Of a stretch of 64,000 bases of DNA, positions 54,766 through 63,914 are shown one piece after another. The stretch is from Nicoletella semolina (GTDB lineage: Bacteria > Pseudomonadota > Gammaproteobacteria > Enterobacterales > Pasteurellaceae). The first letter of the stretch is position 1. The number at the start of each line of letters is the position of its first letter. The position numbers were made by a program, and so were the translations under genes. The stretch is from positions 78,931 to 142,930 of the forward strand of contig NZ_SLXJ01000005.1 of assembly GCF_004345745.1 (NCBI RefSeq), in the 5' to 3' direction. A model generated the notes under the pieces. The model ran no database searches and was not told the DNA's origin. It saw only the letters and a program-made list of their open reading frames with translations.

Positions 54766-56484
54766 ATGAGACGATTTATGTTAAGTAGCCTTTTATGGCT
54801 ACTTTTTATTCCTGCATTATTCGCTAATACCGCTGAAAAAGTCGCAACAAAAGTGGACGTAAGTGGTTTATTTGTACAGCTTTCTGATGCAATGGAAGCG
54901 GTAAAAAAAGATCAACTTAGTCAAGTGGAACCTCATTTATCTGCGTTTGAAAAAGCATTTTTGGCTTTAGAAACTCATCAATCCCCTGCAGGAAAACGGG
55001 TACAAAGCCAGTTAATCACGACTAAAAAACATAAAAATTTGTCCGAACTGGAAGCTTTATCAAAAGCACTTTATCAGTTTGAAAAAGAGCAAAATCCTGT
55101 TGATTATGCCCAAAAACGCCAACGTTTTATTAAGCGAATAATGCCTGTGTTTCATAAACTTCAGCAAGCGATTGAGCATCAAGATAATGAGCTAGCACAA
55201 CAGGCGTACAAGAGGTTTAATACGACTTGGACAGTGAATGAAAAAGTGGTTCGAGAAACCAGCCTAGGGCATTACGGACAGATAGAAACTGCGATGACAC
55301 TCATGCGAGTGGCACTGCTTTCTGAACCGATAAACTGGACAGAAGTGAAGCAGCAAGTGGTGAATTTAGGCAATGCTTTAGCTGATTTTAATGCAGGTAA
55401 TGTGTTACAGCCTGCTGTCTCAGCCGACCCAAATGCACCTCAAACCTTGTCAGAGGGTATTGCGTTATTGGATCAGGCTTATGCTGCCTTTAGTCAACAT
55501 CAAGTCGCTAAAGGCAATGCAGCAATTCGCTTATTTATTCAGCAATGGGCGATTTTTGAAGGCGAAGTGCGAACTCGAAATGTTGAGCTTTATCAAGCAA
55601 TTGAAACTGAATTGCCACTGCTGATCGCTAAAGGTGATCAACTTGATGAGTTGCAAAAATTCTCACATATATTAGCTCGTTTGAAGACATTAGAACCTGA
55701 CAGTCCTTACGGAGTGGTTGATGCGTTATTCATTTTATTGCGAGAGGGCGTAGAAGCCTTAATGATTATTATGGCGTTAATCGCCAGTCTTAATGTGGCT
55801 AACCTGCCACAAGCGAAACGTTGGGTTTATGGTGGTGCAATAACTGGTGTTGTTGCGAGCGTGATAGGGGCTATAGCTTTACAACAGTTGTTCCCAGCAA
55901 TAACAGCAGGTACAAATCGAGAAATTTTAGAGGGAGCCGTTGGGGTTTTAGCTGTGATCATGATGTTAATCATTGGCGGCTGGTTACACAGCAAATCCTC
56001 AATCAAAGGCTGGCAGAAATTTGTCGAGAATCAAATCAACAAAGCACTCGCTACAGGAAGTTTGTTATCAATGTTTGGCTTAAGTTTTCTATCGGTCTTT
56101 CGAGAAGGAGCGGAAACTATTTTATTTTACGCAGGAATGTTGCCACGCATAGCGTTAAACGATTTTATACTGGGTATTTTAGGGGCATTGTTGCTGTTGG
56201 CACTTATTGCGTGGTTAATGAATTATCTCACAATATCAAGTAAGAAATGGCTGCCTATTCATCAGTTGTTTAACGTGATGACGTGGTTGATTTATGCTCT
56301 TGGTTTTAAGATTTTAGGTGTAAGTATTCACGCTTTACAACTCACCAATATGCTACCAATAACAGCCATCGATTTTGCACCCAATATGCCTATCCTAGGT
56401 TTTTATGCCACAGAGCAAGGCGTCGCAGCACAACTGATTTATCTACTTTGTATCCCCTTGATCAGCCGCTGTTTTAAAAAGTAG
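54766..56484 (+). CDS. efeU: Ferrous iron permease EfeU, FTR1 family
   Basis: A 572-residue inner-membrane permease. A signal peptide (to ~residue 20) leads into a ~300-residue periplasmic helical domain. Then come about seven transmembrane helices containing the paired iron motifs REGVEALMII (~residue 326) and REGAETILFY (~446). The long N-terminal domain is absent from E. coli EfeU but known in other FTR1 proteins; it may replace part of EfeO function. 100 bp separate it from efeB. Confidence 0.92.
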   Translation: MRRFMLSSLLWLLFIPALFANTAEKVATKVDVSGLFVQLSDAMEAVKKDQLSQVEPHLSAFEKAFLALETHQSPAGKRVQSQLITTKKHKNLSELEALSKALYQFEKEQNPVDYAQKRQRFIKRIMPVFHKLQQAIEHQDNELAQQAYKRFNTTWTVNEKVVRETSLGHYGQIETAMTLMRVALLSEPINWTEVKQQVVNLGNALADFNAGNVLQPAVSADPNAPQTLSEGIALLDQAYAAFSQHQVAKGNAAIRLFIQQWAIFEGEVRTRNVELYQAIETELPLLIAKGDQLDELQKFSHILARLKTLEPDSPYGVVDALFILLREGVEALMIIMALIASLNVANLPQAKRWVYGGAITGVVASVIGAIALQQLFPAITAGTNREILEGAVGVLAVIMMLIIGGWLHSKSSIKGWQKFVENQINKALATGSLLSMFGLSFLSVFREGAETILFYAGMLPRIALNDFILGILGALLLLALIAWLMNYLTISSKKWLPIHQLFNVMTWLIYALGFKILGVSIHALQLTNMLPITAIDFAPNMPILGFYATEQGVAAQLIYLLCIPLISRCFKK

Positions 56485-56605
56485 CGGTCAAATATGGGCG
56501 AAATTTTGCAAACTATGGTTTTTTAATAGATTTTGCAAGTTAGGATCGCTCTTTAATTTCTCCCAGTTTTAATACGACGGTATCTCTAATGACATACTCT
56601 CCGAT

Positions 56606-59221
56606 TTAAACTGTCAATTCAGCTATAATCGCTTGTTTTAGCTGCAGCTGTTGTTCTAGGGTAAGGGCTTGGCAGGACTTTGTCGTCAGTACGAAAAAGT
56701 CCTCCGCCCGTTCGCCTGTGGTGCTGATTTTGGCGTTGAGTAAATTAAGCTCCAATTGGTTAAAAATATGCCCTATTTGTACCAATAATCCTTCTCGGTC
56801 TGAGGTCGAGATCTCACAAGCGGTCTGATTTGGCATGGAATTTGCAAAAAAACGTATCTCGGTTTTGTGTTGAAATGTGTGATGTTTAATCATTTTTTTG
56901 CTTAACGGTCGCCAATCTTTGCTCTGATTGATTGTTGATAATAGTGCTTTTTGGATTTGTTGGCAGCGTTGTAAATTCAATGCTTTTCCGTTTTGTTCAG
57001 CCACGATAAAGCTGTCAAATACTAAGCTGCTTTCCCCTGTCATAATTTGTGCATCAAGAATACTCACTTTTTTTTGATTTAAGCTGTGAGCAATGCGTGT
57101 GAACAGTTGAGGCTGGTCTTGACAATATACGAATATTTCTGTCGCACCTCGTGCAAATTGATTGCTGATAAGTACCATTGGAATGCGAGGCTTTTTTGAG
57201 AATGAGAGGGCGTGCCAAACGAGCTGCGTTGGAGTATGCCGCATAAAGTAGTTTTCTGGGCATTGTTGCCAGAATTGTTGGCTAAATTGATGTTGCTGTG
57301 GGGTAAGGATTAATTTCAATTGCTCTTGTGCTTCGTTGCGATGTGCAATCGCTATTTTTTGATAATTAATCTGCTTTTCGCCTAGCTGTAATTGATGCTG
57401 CGTGAGTTGAAAAAGATCTCGAAATAGTGTGCGTTTCCAATCGTTCCAAAGGGTTTCATTGGTCGCACAAATATCCGCCACGGTTAGGCAAGTCAATGCC
57501 ATCAGAGCGGTTTGATTTTGTACAATTTTTGCAAATTCACGAATAATGCTTGGATCGTGAATATCTCTGCGTTGTGCGGTAATAGACATTGTGAGATGTT
57601 GTGCCACTAGCCATGCCATTTCATCACTTTCGTGTGGGGTAAATCCGTGTAGTTCAGCAAATTGCTGAATATCTTTTGCCCCCTCTTCGGCGTGATCGCC
57701 ACCTCGCCCTTTGGCTATATCATGAAAAAGGGCTGCAAGGTACAATAACGGTTTATTGGGCAAGGTTGGAAAAATGCGGCAGCAGAGTGGGTGCTTTGGA
57801 GCATTGTTGTTATCCAAAAAGCTCTCTAACTTTAGCATTACTCGAATGGTATGCTCATCTACGGTATAGAGATGAAACAAATCAAATTGCATTAGCCCTT
57901 TAATTGACTGCCATTGCGGTAGATAAGCGGAGAGTACGCCAAGTTGGTGCATTGGGGCAATGGCTTTTTTGACAAAATTTGGTTGAGAAAAGAGGCGGAT
58001 AAAACGCTCTCTTGCTTGAGGTTGATGGCTAAGTGGTGTCGTCAATTTTTGCAGGCTGAGACGCAGGTGCCGTAACATTAAAGGCGAGGCCGTGGTCGCT
58101 GGGTATTGTGTGAGATAGAAAAACAGATCCAAAATGCACAAAGGTTGTTGCTGAAAAATTGAGTAATGTTGGCAATCTATGGTTTGCTGTTGTATAAAAA
58201 AATGACAATCTAGCGGTCGCTTTTCGTGATTTTTTTGCAACGGTTTCTTTTGTTCCTCAAGGCTGCTTCCTTGTTGTTCAAAGCTGCTTAAGATAAGCTG
58301 GCAAAGTTGTGAAATGGATTGAGTCGCTTGATAAAATGTTTTCATCATTGCTTCAACCGCTTGGTTGTTTTGTTGTGTTTGGCTATTGGGTGTTTGATAG
58401 CCGAGCTGCTGACTAAGCTGTAATTGTCGATCGAACCGTAGGCGGTTGTCGTAGCGTTTAAGCTGCAAATGCAAACCAAAACGCATACGAAACAATACAT
58501 TTTGGGCTTGTTTTAATTCGTCAAATTCTTCAGGGAATAGAATGCCTTTCTGATATAAATCTTCGAGGCTATGAATGCCGTAATGGCGTAGCATAATCCA
58601 ACAAAGTAGGTGTAAATCACGCAATCCACCTGGGCTATGTTTTAGATCAGGCTCGAGATTGTAGCTGGTGTTATTATAGCGGTGGTAACGCGCTTGTTGT
58701 TCTTCTCGCTTGGCTTGTAGAAAATCACCGATTGCCCAAAAATCATCTTGATTAAGACGAATGAGAAGTTGTTGCCACAGACTAGCATTGCCACATAAAA
58801 ACCGCCCTTCAAGCATATTGGTGGCGACTGAAATCTCGCTTTTTCCCACAGAAATACACTCATCAATCGTGCGAATGGCTGTGCCGAGTTGCAATTTGCA
58901 ATCCCAAAGTAAATTAAATAAAGCAGTGCATTGAGCTTGAGTTGTTTCATCTAGCGGCTGTTCGCTTAAAATCAATATATCCAAATCCGACAGCGGAAAC
59001 ATCTCCTGCCGCCCATAGCCGCCAACCGCAATAAGAGCAAGATCTATTCGTTTATCTAAGCCATAATCCTGCCATAATTTTGCTAACCATTGATCGTAAA
59101 ATGCACTGCGTTGTTGCAGTAGCTGAATAATATTTGTCTGAGCAAACTCGTTTTCGGAAAATTGTGCTTTTTGATGTTGATTGAAATGCAGTAATTCAAT
59201 TTTAAGATTATTGGAATTCAT
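56606..59221 (-). CDS. glnD: PII uridylyltransferase / uridylyl-removing enzyme
   Basis: An 871-residue nitrogen sensor that modifies PII with UMP according to glutamine level. Nucleotidyltransferase motif VGGYGRQEMFPLSDLDILIL (residues ~65-84), HD domain LFHDIAKGRGGDHAEEGAKD (~505-524) and two C-terminal ACT domains (TRIAHSLNQKKVSILDAQI; VQIGHIFNQLELNLLNAKIS) are all present. Length is close to E. coli GlnD (890). No glnB lies in this window. Confidence 0.96.
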   Translation of the reverse strand: MNSNNLKIELLHFNQHQKAQFSENEFAQTNIIQLLQQRSAFYDQWLAKLWQDYGLDKRIDLALIAVGGYGRQEMFPLSDLDILILSEQPLDETTQAQCTALFNLLWDCKLQLGTAIRTIDECISVGKSEISVATNMLEGRFLCGNASLWQQLLIRLNQDDFWAIGDFLQAKREEQQARYHRYNNTSYNLEPDLKHSPGGLRDLHLLCWIMLRHYGIHSLEDLYQKGILFPEEFDELKQAQNVLFRMRFGLHLQLKRYDNRLRFDRQLQLSQQLGYQTPNSQTQQNNQAVEAMMKTFYQATQSISQLCQLILSSFEQQGSSLEEQKKPLQKNHEKRPLDCHFFIQQQTIDCQHYSIFQQQPLCILDLFFYLTQYPATTASPLMLRHLRLSLQKLTTPLSHQPQARERFIRLFSQPNFVKKAIAPMHQLGVLSAYLPQWQSIKGLMQFDLFHLYTVDEHTIRVMLKLESFLDNNNAPKHPLCCRIFPTLPNKPLLYLAALFHDIAKGRGGDHAEEGAKDIQQFAELHGFTPHESDEMAWLVAQHLTMSITAQRRDIHDPSIIREFAKIVQNQTALMALTCLTVADICATNETLWNDWKRTLFRDLFQLTQHQLQLGEKQINYQKIAIAHRNEAQEQLKLILTPQQHQFSQQFWQQCPENYFMRHTPTQLVWHALSFSKKPRIPMVLISNQFARGATEIFVYCQDQPQLFTRIAHSLNQKKVSILDAQIMTGESSLVFDSFIVAEQNGKALNLQRCQQIQKALLSTINQSKDWRPLSKKMIKHHTFQHKTEIRFFANSMPNQTACEISTSDREGLLVQIGHIFNQLELNLLNAKISTTGERAEDFFVLTTKSCQALTLEQQLQLKQAIIAELTV

Positions 59222-59236
59222 TGCTACCTGTGGTCA

Positions 59237-59362
59237 TTAGAATGTGATACTAGAACCAAGTCCTATCCCTACCCCTATTCCATCAGAACCGCCTTTTGCA
59301 TTTATTCCAGCAGAACAGCCCGCTAGCGTTAAAATAAATAGTAGTACAAATAATTTTTTCAT
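59237..59362 (-). CDS. Small lipoprotein (41 aa)
   Basis: MKKLFVLLFILTLAGCSAGI with a clear lipobox LAGC (Cys16) is followed by a Gly-rich tail with GGSDGIGVGIGLGS. Mature protein is only ~26 residues. CTACAATG with weak ribosome-site support. It lies 16 bp upstream of glnD on the same strand and divergently from the DUF1439 gene. It resembles small toxin-like or structural lipoproteins of Pasteurellaceae; function unknown. Confidence 0.6.
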   Translation of the reverse strand: MKKLFVLLFILTLAGCSAGINAKGGSDGIGVGIGLGSSITF

Positions 59363-59431
59363 TGTAGAGTTTCTTATTCGGTAGTATTCACTGGTTTGAC
59401 ATTGCGTAAATATGCCACAAGGAGATTGAAG

Positions 59432-60016
59432 ATGAAAGTGCTAAAAAAATTTATTCTATTTATTGTGTTACTTAGTGCAAATACCTTGCTAGGTCGTCAT
59501 TTACATGCTTCTGTGTTTCACATTACAGAGCAAGAGATTAACCACTATTTAACACATCAACTCCCCAATAAAATTCCATTAAAAGATCAGATTGGAGTAC
59601 CGCTACTGTTTCAATTGAAATACCATCTACATAATTTATCTACAAAAATAGGGCAAAACGAAGCACGAAAAGTAGAAATTTGGGGACAACTTGATAGTAT
59701 TTTAAGCATTAAGGGCGAGCAATATCCGATAAACCTGAATCTCGTTATGGAAACGCTACCTTATTTAGATACAAATAAAGGCGCATTATTTTTGAAAGAA
59801 ACTCGTGTTTTACATTGGAAAATCACACCAGAAAAATATCAGCAGCAGCTACAACCTTTCTTACCAATGCTCTTTGAGCAAGTAACAAACCTGTTGGAAC
59901 ATCAGCCTGTTTATACACTTGATGAAAATAAAATGAAAGAGGCGATGCTAAAACGCTTTGGTAAGACTCTCAAAGTTGAAAAAGGAAGATTAGCATTAGA
60001 AACAAGCATTTTTTAA
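59432..60016 (+). CDS. DUF1439 (YceB-like) exported protein
   Basis: A 194-residue protein. The ATG at 59432 has AAGGAGATTGAAG upstream; a start at 59396 is less likely. A signal peptide (KKFILFIVLLSANTLLG) leads into an SRPBCC-like/tubular-lipid-binding beta sheet (FHITEQEINHYLTHQLPNKI; INLNLVMETLPYLD) typical of DUF1439. E. coli YceB is a lipoprotein, whereas no lipobox is seen here, so this one should be periplasmic. Function not known. Confidence 0.7.
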   Translation: MKVLKKFILFIVLLSANTLLGRHLHASVFHITEQEINHYLTHQLPNKIPLKDQIGVPLLFQLKYHLHNLSTKIGQNEARKVEIWGQLDSILSIKGEQYPINLNLVMETLPYLDTNKGALFLKETRVLHWKITPEKYQQQLQPFLPMLFEQVTNLLEHQPVYTLDENKMKEAMLKRFGKTLKVEKGRLALETSIF

Positions 60017-60131
60017 TTGATGTACTAGATAGAATAAGAGAAAAAATATGAAACAGATTGAACAAGTACATAATTTAGTACGTTAAATCAGCTTGGGGGA
60101 GAGAGAAATTTCTTCTTCAGATTTGATTTTT

Positions 60132-60165
60132 CTTTCGCTCCTTCTGCAAACATAAGGAGCGAAAG
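60132..60165. repeat. Strong hairpin between DUF1439 gene and asnS
   Basis: CTTTCGCTCCTT (60132-60143) pairs perfectly with AAGGAGCGAAAG (60154-60165) around a 10-nt loop. There is no U-tract after it on either strand (TTTTT precedes the left arm on the plus strand), so it looks like a palindromic repeat at a convergent junction that may still help to end transcription. Confidence 0.55.
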
Positions 60166-60171
60166 CGTATA

Positions 60172-61575
60172 TTAGAAACTTGCGTTGCGTGGTGAGCGTG
60201 GGAATGGAATCACTTCACGGATATTTTGCAATCCTGTTACATACACAATTAAACGCTCAAAACCTAAACCAAAGCCTGAATGTGGGACTGTGCCGTATTT
60301 ACGCAAATCACGATACCACCAATAATCTTCTGGGTTTAATCCCATTTCAAGCATTCTTTTATCTAACACATCTAAACGCTCTTCACGTTGCGATCCGCCA
60401 ATAATTTCACCAATCCCTGGGGCTAATACGTCCATAGCTGCCACTGTTTTACCGTCATCATTTAAACGCATATAAAATGCCTTAATGTCTTTTGGATAAT
60501 TTTTCACTACAACTGGCGATTTAAAATATTCTTCTGCTAAAAAACGTTCGTGTTCAGAAGAAAGGTCAATGCCCCAAGAGACGGGGAACTCGAAATTCTT
60601 CCCTGATTTTTGTAACACCTCCACTGCATCAGTATAGTCAATTTGAGCAAAATCTGAATGAATGAAGTTTTCAAGACGACTGATAACGCTACTATCAATG
60701 TGTTTCTCAAAGAATTTTAAATCATCTTTGCGTTCTTCAAGTACCGCTCGGAACACATATTTAAGCATATCTTCGGCTAATTTCGCATTATCTGCGAGTG
60801 TTGCAAAAGCAAATTCTGGTTCAACCATCCAAAATTCTGCCAAATGGCGAGTCGTGTTAGAATTTTCGGCTCGGAACGTCGGTCCAAATGTGTAAACTTT
60901 GCTTAACGCACACGCATAGGTTTCGCCATTGAGTTGCCCTGACACAGTCAAAAAAGATTCTTTACCAAAAAAATCTTCGCTAAAATCGACTTTTCCATCT
61001 TCACCACGAGGTAAATTTTCTAAATCCAAGGTAGATACACGAAACATTTCGCCTGCCCCTTCTGTGTCTGAAGCGGTGATGAGCGGTGTGGCTACCCAGT
61101 AAAATCCTTGTTCATGGAAAAAACGATGAATGGCTTGAGCCAGACAGTGGCGAACTCGTGCAACGGCTCCAATTAGATTAGTACGAGGGCGTAAGTGTGC
61201 CACTTCACGCAAATACTCAATAGAATGGCGTTTTGCAGCCATTGGGTAAGTATCTGGATCTTCAACCCAGCCAACAACCTCGACATTTTTGGCGTGTAAT
61301 TCGACCGCTTGCCCTTGTGCAGGCGACTCGACAATGTTACCCGTTACAATCACAGAGCAGCCTGCGGTTAAATGTAACACTTCCTCTTGATAGTTTGCTG
61401 AATCATTGTTGATAATCGCTTGAATTGGATCGAAGCACGATCCATCATAGACCGCCAAAAATGACAGCCCTGCTTTAGAATCTCGTCGAGTACGCACCCA
61501 GCCACGCACAGACACTTCTTCGCCCACGGCAATTTTGCCGTTTAGGATTTCAGAAATAGATGGAAAAATTGCCAT
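60172..61575 (-). CDS. asnS: Asparaginyl-tRNA synthetase
   Basis: A 467-residue class II synthetase. The N-terminal OB-fold anticodon-binding domain ([20 protein letters not shown]) is followed by the catalytic core with motif 2 ([21 protein letters not shown], residues ~233-253) and motif 3 ([16 protein letters not shown], ~432-447). Length equals E. coli AsnS (466). Confidence 0.97.
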   Translation of the reverse strand: MAIFPSISEILNGKIAVGEEVSVRGWVRTRRDSKAGLSFLAVYDGSCFDPIQAIINNDSANYQEEVLHLTAGCSVIVTGNIVESPAQGQAVELHAKNVEVVGWVEDPDTYPMAAKRHSIEYLREVAHLRPRTNLIGAVARVRHCLAQAIHRFFHEQGFYWVATPLITASDTEGAGEMFRVSTLDLENLPRGEDGKVDFSEDFFGKESFLTVSGQLNGETYACALSKVYTFGPTFRAENSNTTRHLAEFWMVEPEFAFATLADNAKLAEDMLKYVFRAVLEERKDDLKFFEKHIDSSVISRLENFIHSDFAQIDYTDAVEVLQKSGKNFEFPVSWGIDLSSEHERFLAEEYFKSPVVVKNYPKDIKAFYMRLNDDGKTVAAMDVLAPGIGEIIGGSQREERLDVLDKRMLEMGLNPEDYWWYRDLRKYGTVPHSGFGLGFERLIVYVTGLQNIREVIPFPRSPRNASF

Positions 61576-61693
61576 TATTACCTCTTGGTTATTCTTAATT
61601 TACTTGTATCTAAACGCATCTACAGAATGCGATATTTTACTGGAAAATCACGCCAATCAAAAGCACTACGCTATTTTTATTTCTTCGGTGTTG

Positions 61694-61725
61694 TCCCCTC
61701 GCTATTTCCGTAAACGGAGAGAGGG
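61694..61725. repeat. Palindrome between asnS and truB
   Basis: CCCTC..TCCG TAAA CGGA..GAGGG forms an interrupted stem (arms CCCTC / GAGGG and TCCG / CGGA). It belongs to the loose family of GGGAG-arm hairpins noted at 10094, 22356 and 63802. Confidence 0.45.
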
Positions 61726-61735
61726 AAAATAAAAC

Positions 61736-62659
61736 TTAGGAAAAATTTACTAACCGAGTTGGGCGTATTACATTATCCAATAGGATCTCCGCAATCCCAA
61801 TAAACTCGCCAACGGTCGAATAAAGACGAACTCGACCTTGCAATTTATCTGGATTTTCAAATTTTATCCGTTGCCCAAACTTAACGGCTTGTTCCTGTTG
61901 TGTGGTTAGTATGAGCTGAGCAAAACCTGATACAGCAGAATCCATTGGTAATAATAATGTATCCAATTTAGCAAGCGGTTGGTTTTCGGCTAAATTTTGC
62001 AATTCTGCTAATGTCATCATTTTATCAATAGGATAATTGGCTACCGCCAAGCGGCGAAGCACAGTAACGTGAGCGCCACAACCTAATTTTTCGCCTAAGT
62101 CATCAATCAATGTGCGAATATAGGTGCCTTTTGAGCAGTGTACTTCAAGGGTCAGAAAGGGAGCCTGATAAGAAATAAATTTCAGCTCAAAAATAGTGAT
62201 TGAGCGAGCGTCTCGTTCAACGCTAATACCAGCTCGAGCATATTCATACAGCGGTTTACCATTGTGTTTTAATGCAGAAAACATAGTTGGCACTTGTAAA
62301 ATATCGCCTCGAAAGTGTGCTAAAGCAGCAATAATATCATTTTCAATAACAAGAATATCACGACACTGCACCACCTCGCCTTCTGCATCAGAGGTATCTG
62401 TTCTTTCGCCCAGCTTTGCAGTAACAATGTAGCGTTTATCTGAATCCAGCAAAAACTGCGAGAATTTCGTTGCCTCGCCTAAACAAATTGGCAACATACC
62501 TGTTGCCAATGGATCTAATGCCCCCGTATGTCCTGCTTTATTGGCGTGAAATAAACGTTTTACTTTTTGTAACACCTCATTAGAGCTTGCTCCTTGTGGC
62601 TTATCCAGTAGAAACACGCCGTGAATATCACGCCCTTTTGCTTTCGGTCTTCTGCCCAA
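61736..62659 (-). CDS. truB: tRNA pseudouridine-55 synthase TruB
   Basis: A 307-residue enzyme modifying U55 of tRNAs. The catalytic aspartate lies in [20 protein letters not shown] (residues ~41-60). [13 protein letters not shown], the [15 protein letters not shown] segment and a C-terminal PUA-like region follow. Length matches E. coli TruB (314). Normally it follows rbfA directly; here a RelA/SpoT-type gene lies between. Confidence 0.96.
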   Translation of the reverse strand: MGRRPKAKGRDIHGVFLLDKPQGASSNEVLQKVKRLFHANKAGHTGALDPLATGMLPICLGEATKFSQFLLDSDKRYIVTAKLGERTDTSDAEGEVVQCRDILVIENDIIAALAHFRGDILQVPTMFSALKHNGKPLYEYARAGISVERDARSITIFELKFISYQAPFLTLEVHCSKGTYIRTLIDDLGEKLGCGAHVTVLRRLAVANYPIDKMMTLAELQNLAENQPLAKLDTLLLPMDSAVSGFAQLILTTQQEQAVKFGQRIKFENPDKLQGRVRLYSTVGEFIGIAEILLDNVIRPTRLVNFS

Positions 62660-62679
62660 AATTATTCTCCCTCTCTGTT

Positions 62680-63264
62680 TTAAGCGACACCTTGATGAAT
62701 AATTGCATTATTTACAAAGCCACGCCTATATTTAATATGGCTTTGGATATTTTTTTCTGCATCTTTTTTATCCCAAATTTGCAGCTCCCAAGGATAGTCA
62801 AAATGGCTTTGATTTTTAAAATAAATGTGAATACCAATGTATTCTTCTTTGTCTCGTAAATACCAGTTTTTCAAACTATATTTTTCTTTCCAATCATCAA
62901 GACGTTCCATTATTGACATAATATCTTGTGTTTCAACAATGATCCTCGCACCAAAAATATCATTCAAGATACTGTTTACAGGGTAGCCTTCACTACGTTC
63001 TTTAAAACGAGCAATTTTATCCAAAATAGACTCTGATGCTTTTACTCGGTAAAAATAAGCAATATCATAAAGATCAGCTCGAAAGAGGTAATCATTGATT
63101 GATTCGTGTAAATTTAAACGGTACCTCAAAACATGCTCAACAGGTACTTTGGCTAATGTATGTTTTAAATTGACCTTTTCTATTTTTCCTGTTTCAAAAT
63201 AATCTTGGGAAAATTGATAATGTAAAAAGTTAATTTATTCAATTAAACGCTCAATTTTAGTCAT
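62680..63264 (-). pseudogene. RelA/SpoT-domain protein gene with early nonsense codon
   Basis: The natural start appears to be ATG at 63264 (or 63267) with AAAGGA upstream, giving MTKIERLIE, then an in-frame TAA at 63235-63237. After the TAA the frame continues without break (INFLHYQFSQDYFETGKIEK) to the recognisable domain. FGARIIVETQDI, EYIGIHIYFKNQSHFDYPWE and LQIWDKKDAEKN resemble the RelA/SpoT nucleotidyltransferase fold. Total would be ~194 residues, the size of a small alarmone synthetase. Re-initiation at TTG 63129 would give 149 residues and keep the core motifs. It sits between rbfA and truB. Confidence 0.65.
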
Positions 63265-63304
63265 CATTCCTTTATTCCTAAAGGAAAGAAAACTGATTAA
63301 AAGG

Positions 63305-63685
63305 CTATTCTTCCACGCTACGTTCTTGATCCTTACGCACTACATGAGTAACAAGATTTGACATTCGCATACCTTCAACTAACGATTGATCATAGACAAA
63401 ACGCAACTCTGGCACAATACGCAAACGCATTGCTTTACCGAGTAAAGTACGGATATAACCAGAGGCTTTATTTAAGCCTTCCAATCCACTTTCAATGACA
63501 CGACTATCTTCATCAAACAAAAAAGTAACAAATACTTTTGCATAGGCTAAATCACGGCTAATTTCTACGTCCGATACCGTTACCATACCGATACGAGGAT
63601 CTTTGACTTCACGCTGTAAAATAACGGCAATCTCCTTTTGTAGCGCTTGTGCCACACGGTCGCTGCGTTTGAATTCTCTAGACAT
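63305..63685 (-). CDS. rbfA: 30S ribosome-binding factor RbfA
   Basis: A 126-residue KH-fold factor for late 30S maturation and cold adaptation. The start at 63685 has TTTAGGAGAAAAT upstream and gives [20 protein letters not shown]; the longer frame to 63751 has no support. Other motifs are [20 protein letters not shown] and the basic helix [18 protein letters not shown]. Unusually it is not preceded by infB within the window but has its own promoter and leader hairpin. Confidence 0.95.
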   Translation of the reverse strand: MSREFKRSDRVAQALQKEIAVILQREVKDPRIGMVTVSDVEISRDLAYAKVFVTFLFDEDSRVIESGLEGLNKASGYIRTLLGKAMRLRIVPELRFVYDQSLVEGMRMSNLVTHVVRKDQERSVEE

Positions 63686-63720
63686 ATTTTCTCCTAAATA
63701 AAGACTGTCAATATAAAAAT

Positions 63721-63758
63721 AAAGGCACTGCAAATAGTGCCTTGATAGCAAGGATTAT
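63721..63758 (-). promoter_or_regulatory. rbfA promoter -10 and leader hairpin
   Basis: On the minus strand TATAAT (63753-63758) is followed within ~10 nt by AAGGCACTATTTGCAGTGCCTT, a 9-bp stem (63721-63742) and then TATTTTTATATT. The stem plus U-rich tract looks like an intrinsic terminator placed right at the start of the rbfA transcript. It could be an attenuator, the terminator of an upstream operon, or a 5'-protective hairpin. Confidence 0.5.
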
Positions 63759-63801
63759 AGCCTAATTAGCGAGGGTTCGCTTTACTTTTCTTTCCCTTTT
63801 C

Positions 63802-63818
63802 CCCTACTTGTGTAGGGA
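63802..63818. repeat. Small palindrome near right edge
   Basis: CCCTAC-TTGTG-TAGGG, followed by AGCTGTC. The same GGGAGCTGTC context follows the hairpin at 22356-22380, which supports a repeat family. Confidence 0.4.
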
Positions 63819-63914
63819 GCTGTCTCAAGCAAAGAAAATTGATTTTAAATTTAGAATTTAGTAAGCTAACCTAGGTTTATGTTTTAAATCTAGACAATAG
63901 AGGATCTGTAGAAT

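Noticed and set aside
60048..60086. 12-codon frame MKQIEQVHNLVR with a decent start context
   Set aside because: Too short and without any recognisable family; it may be the remains of a gene start, but nothing supports translation.
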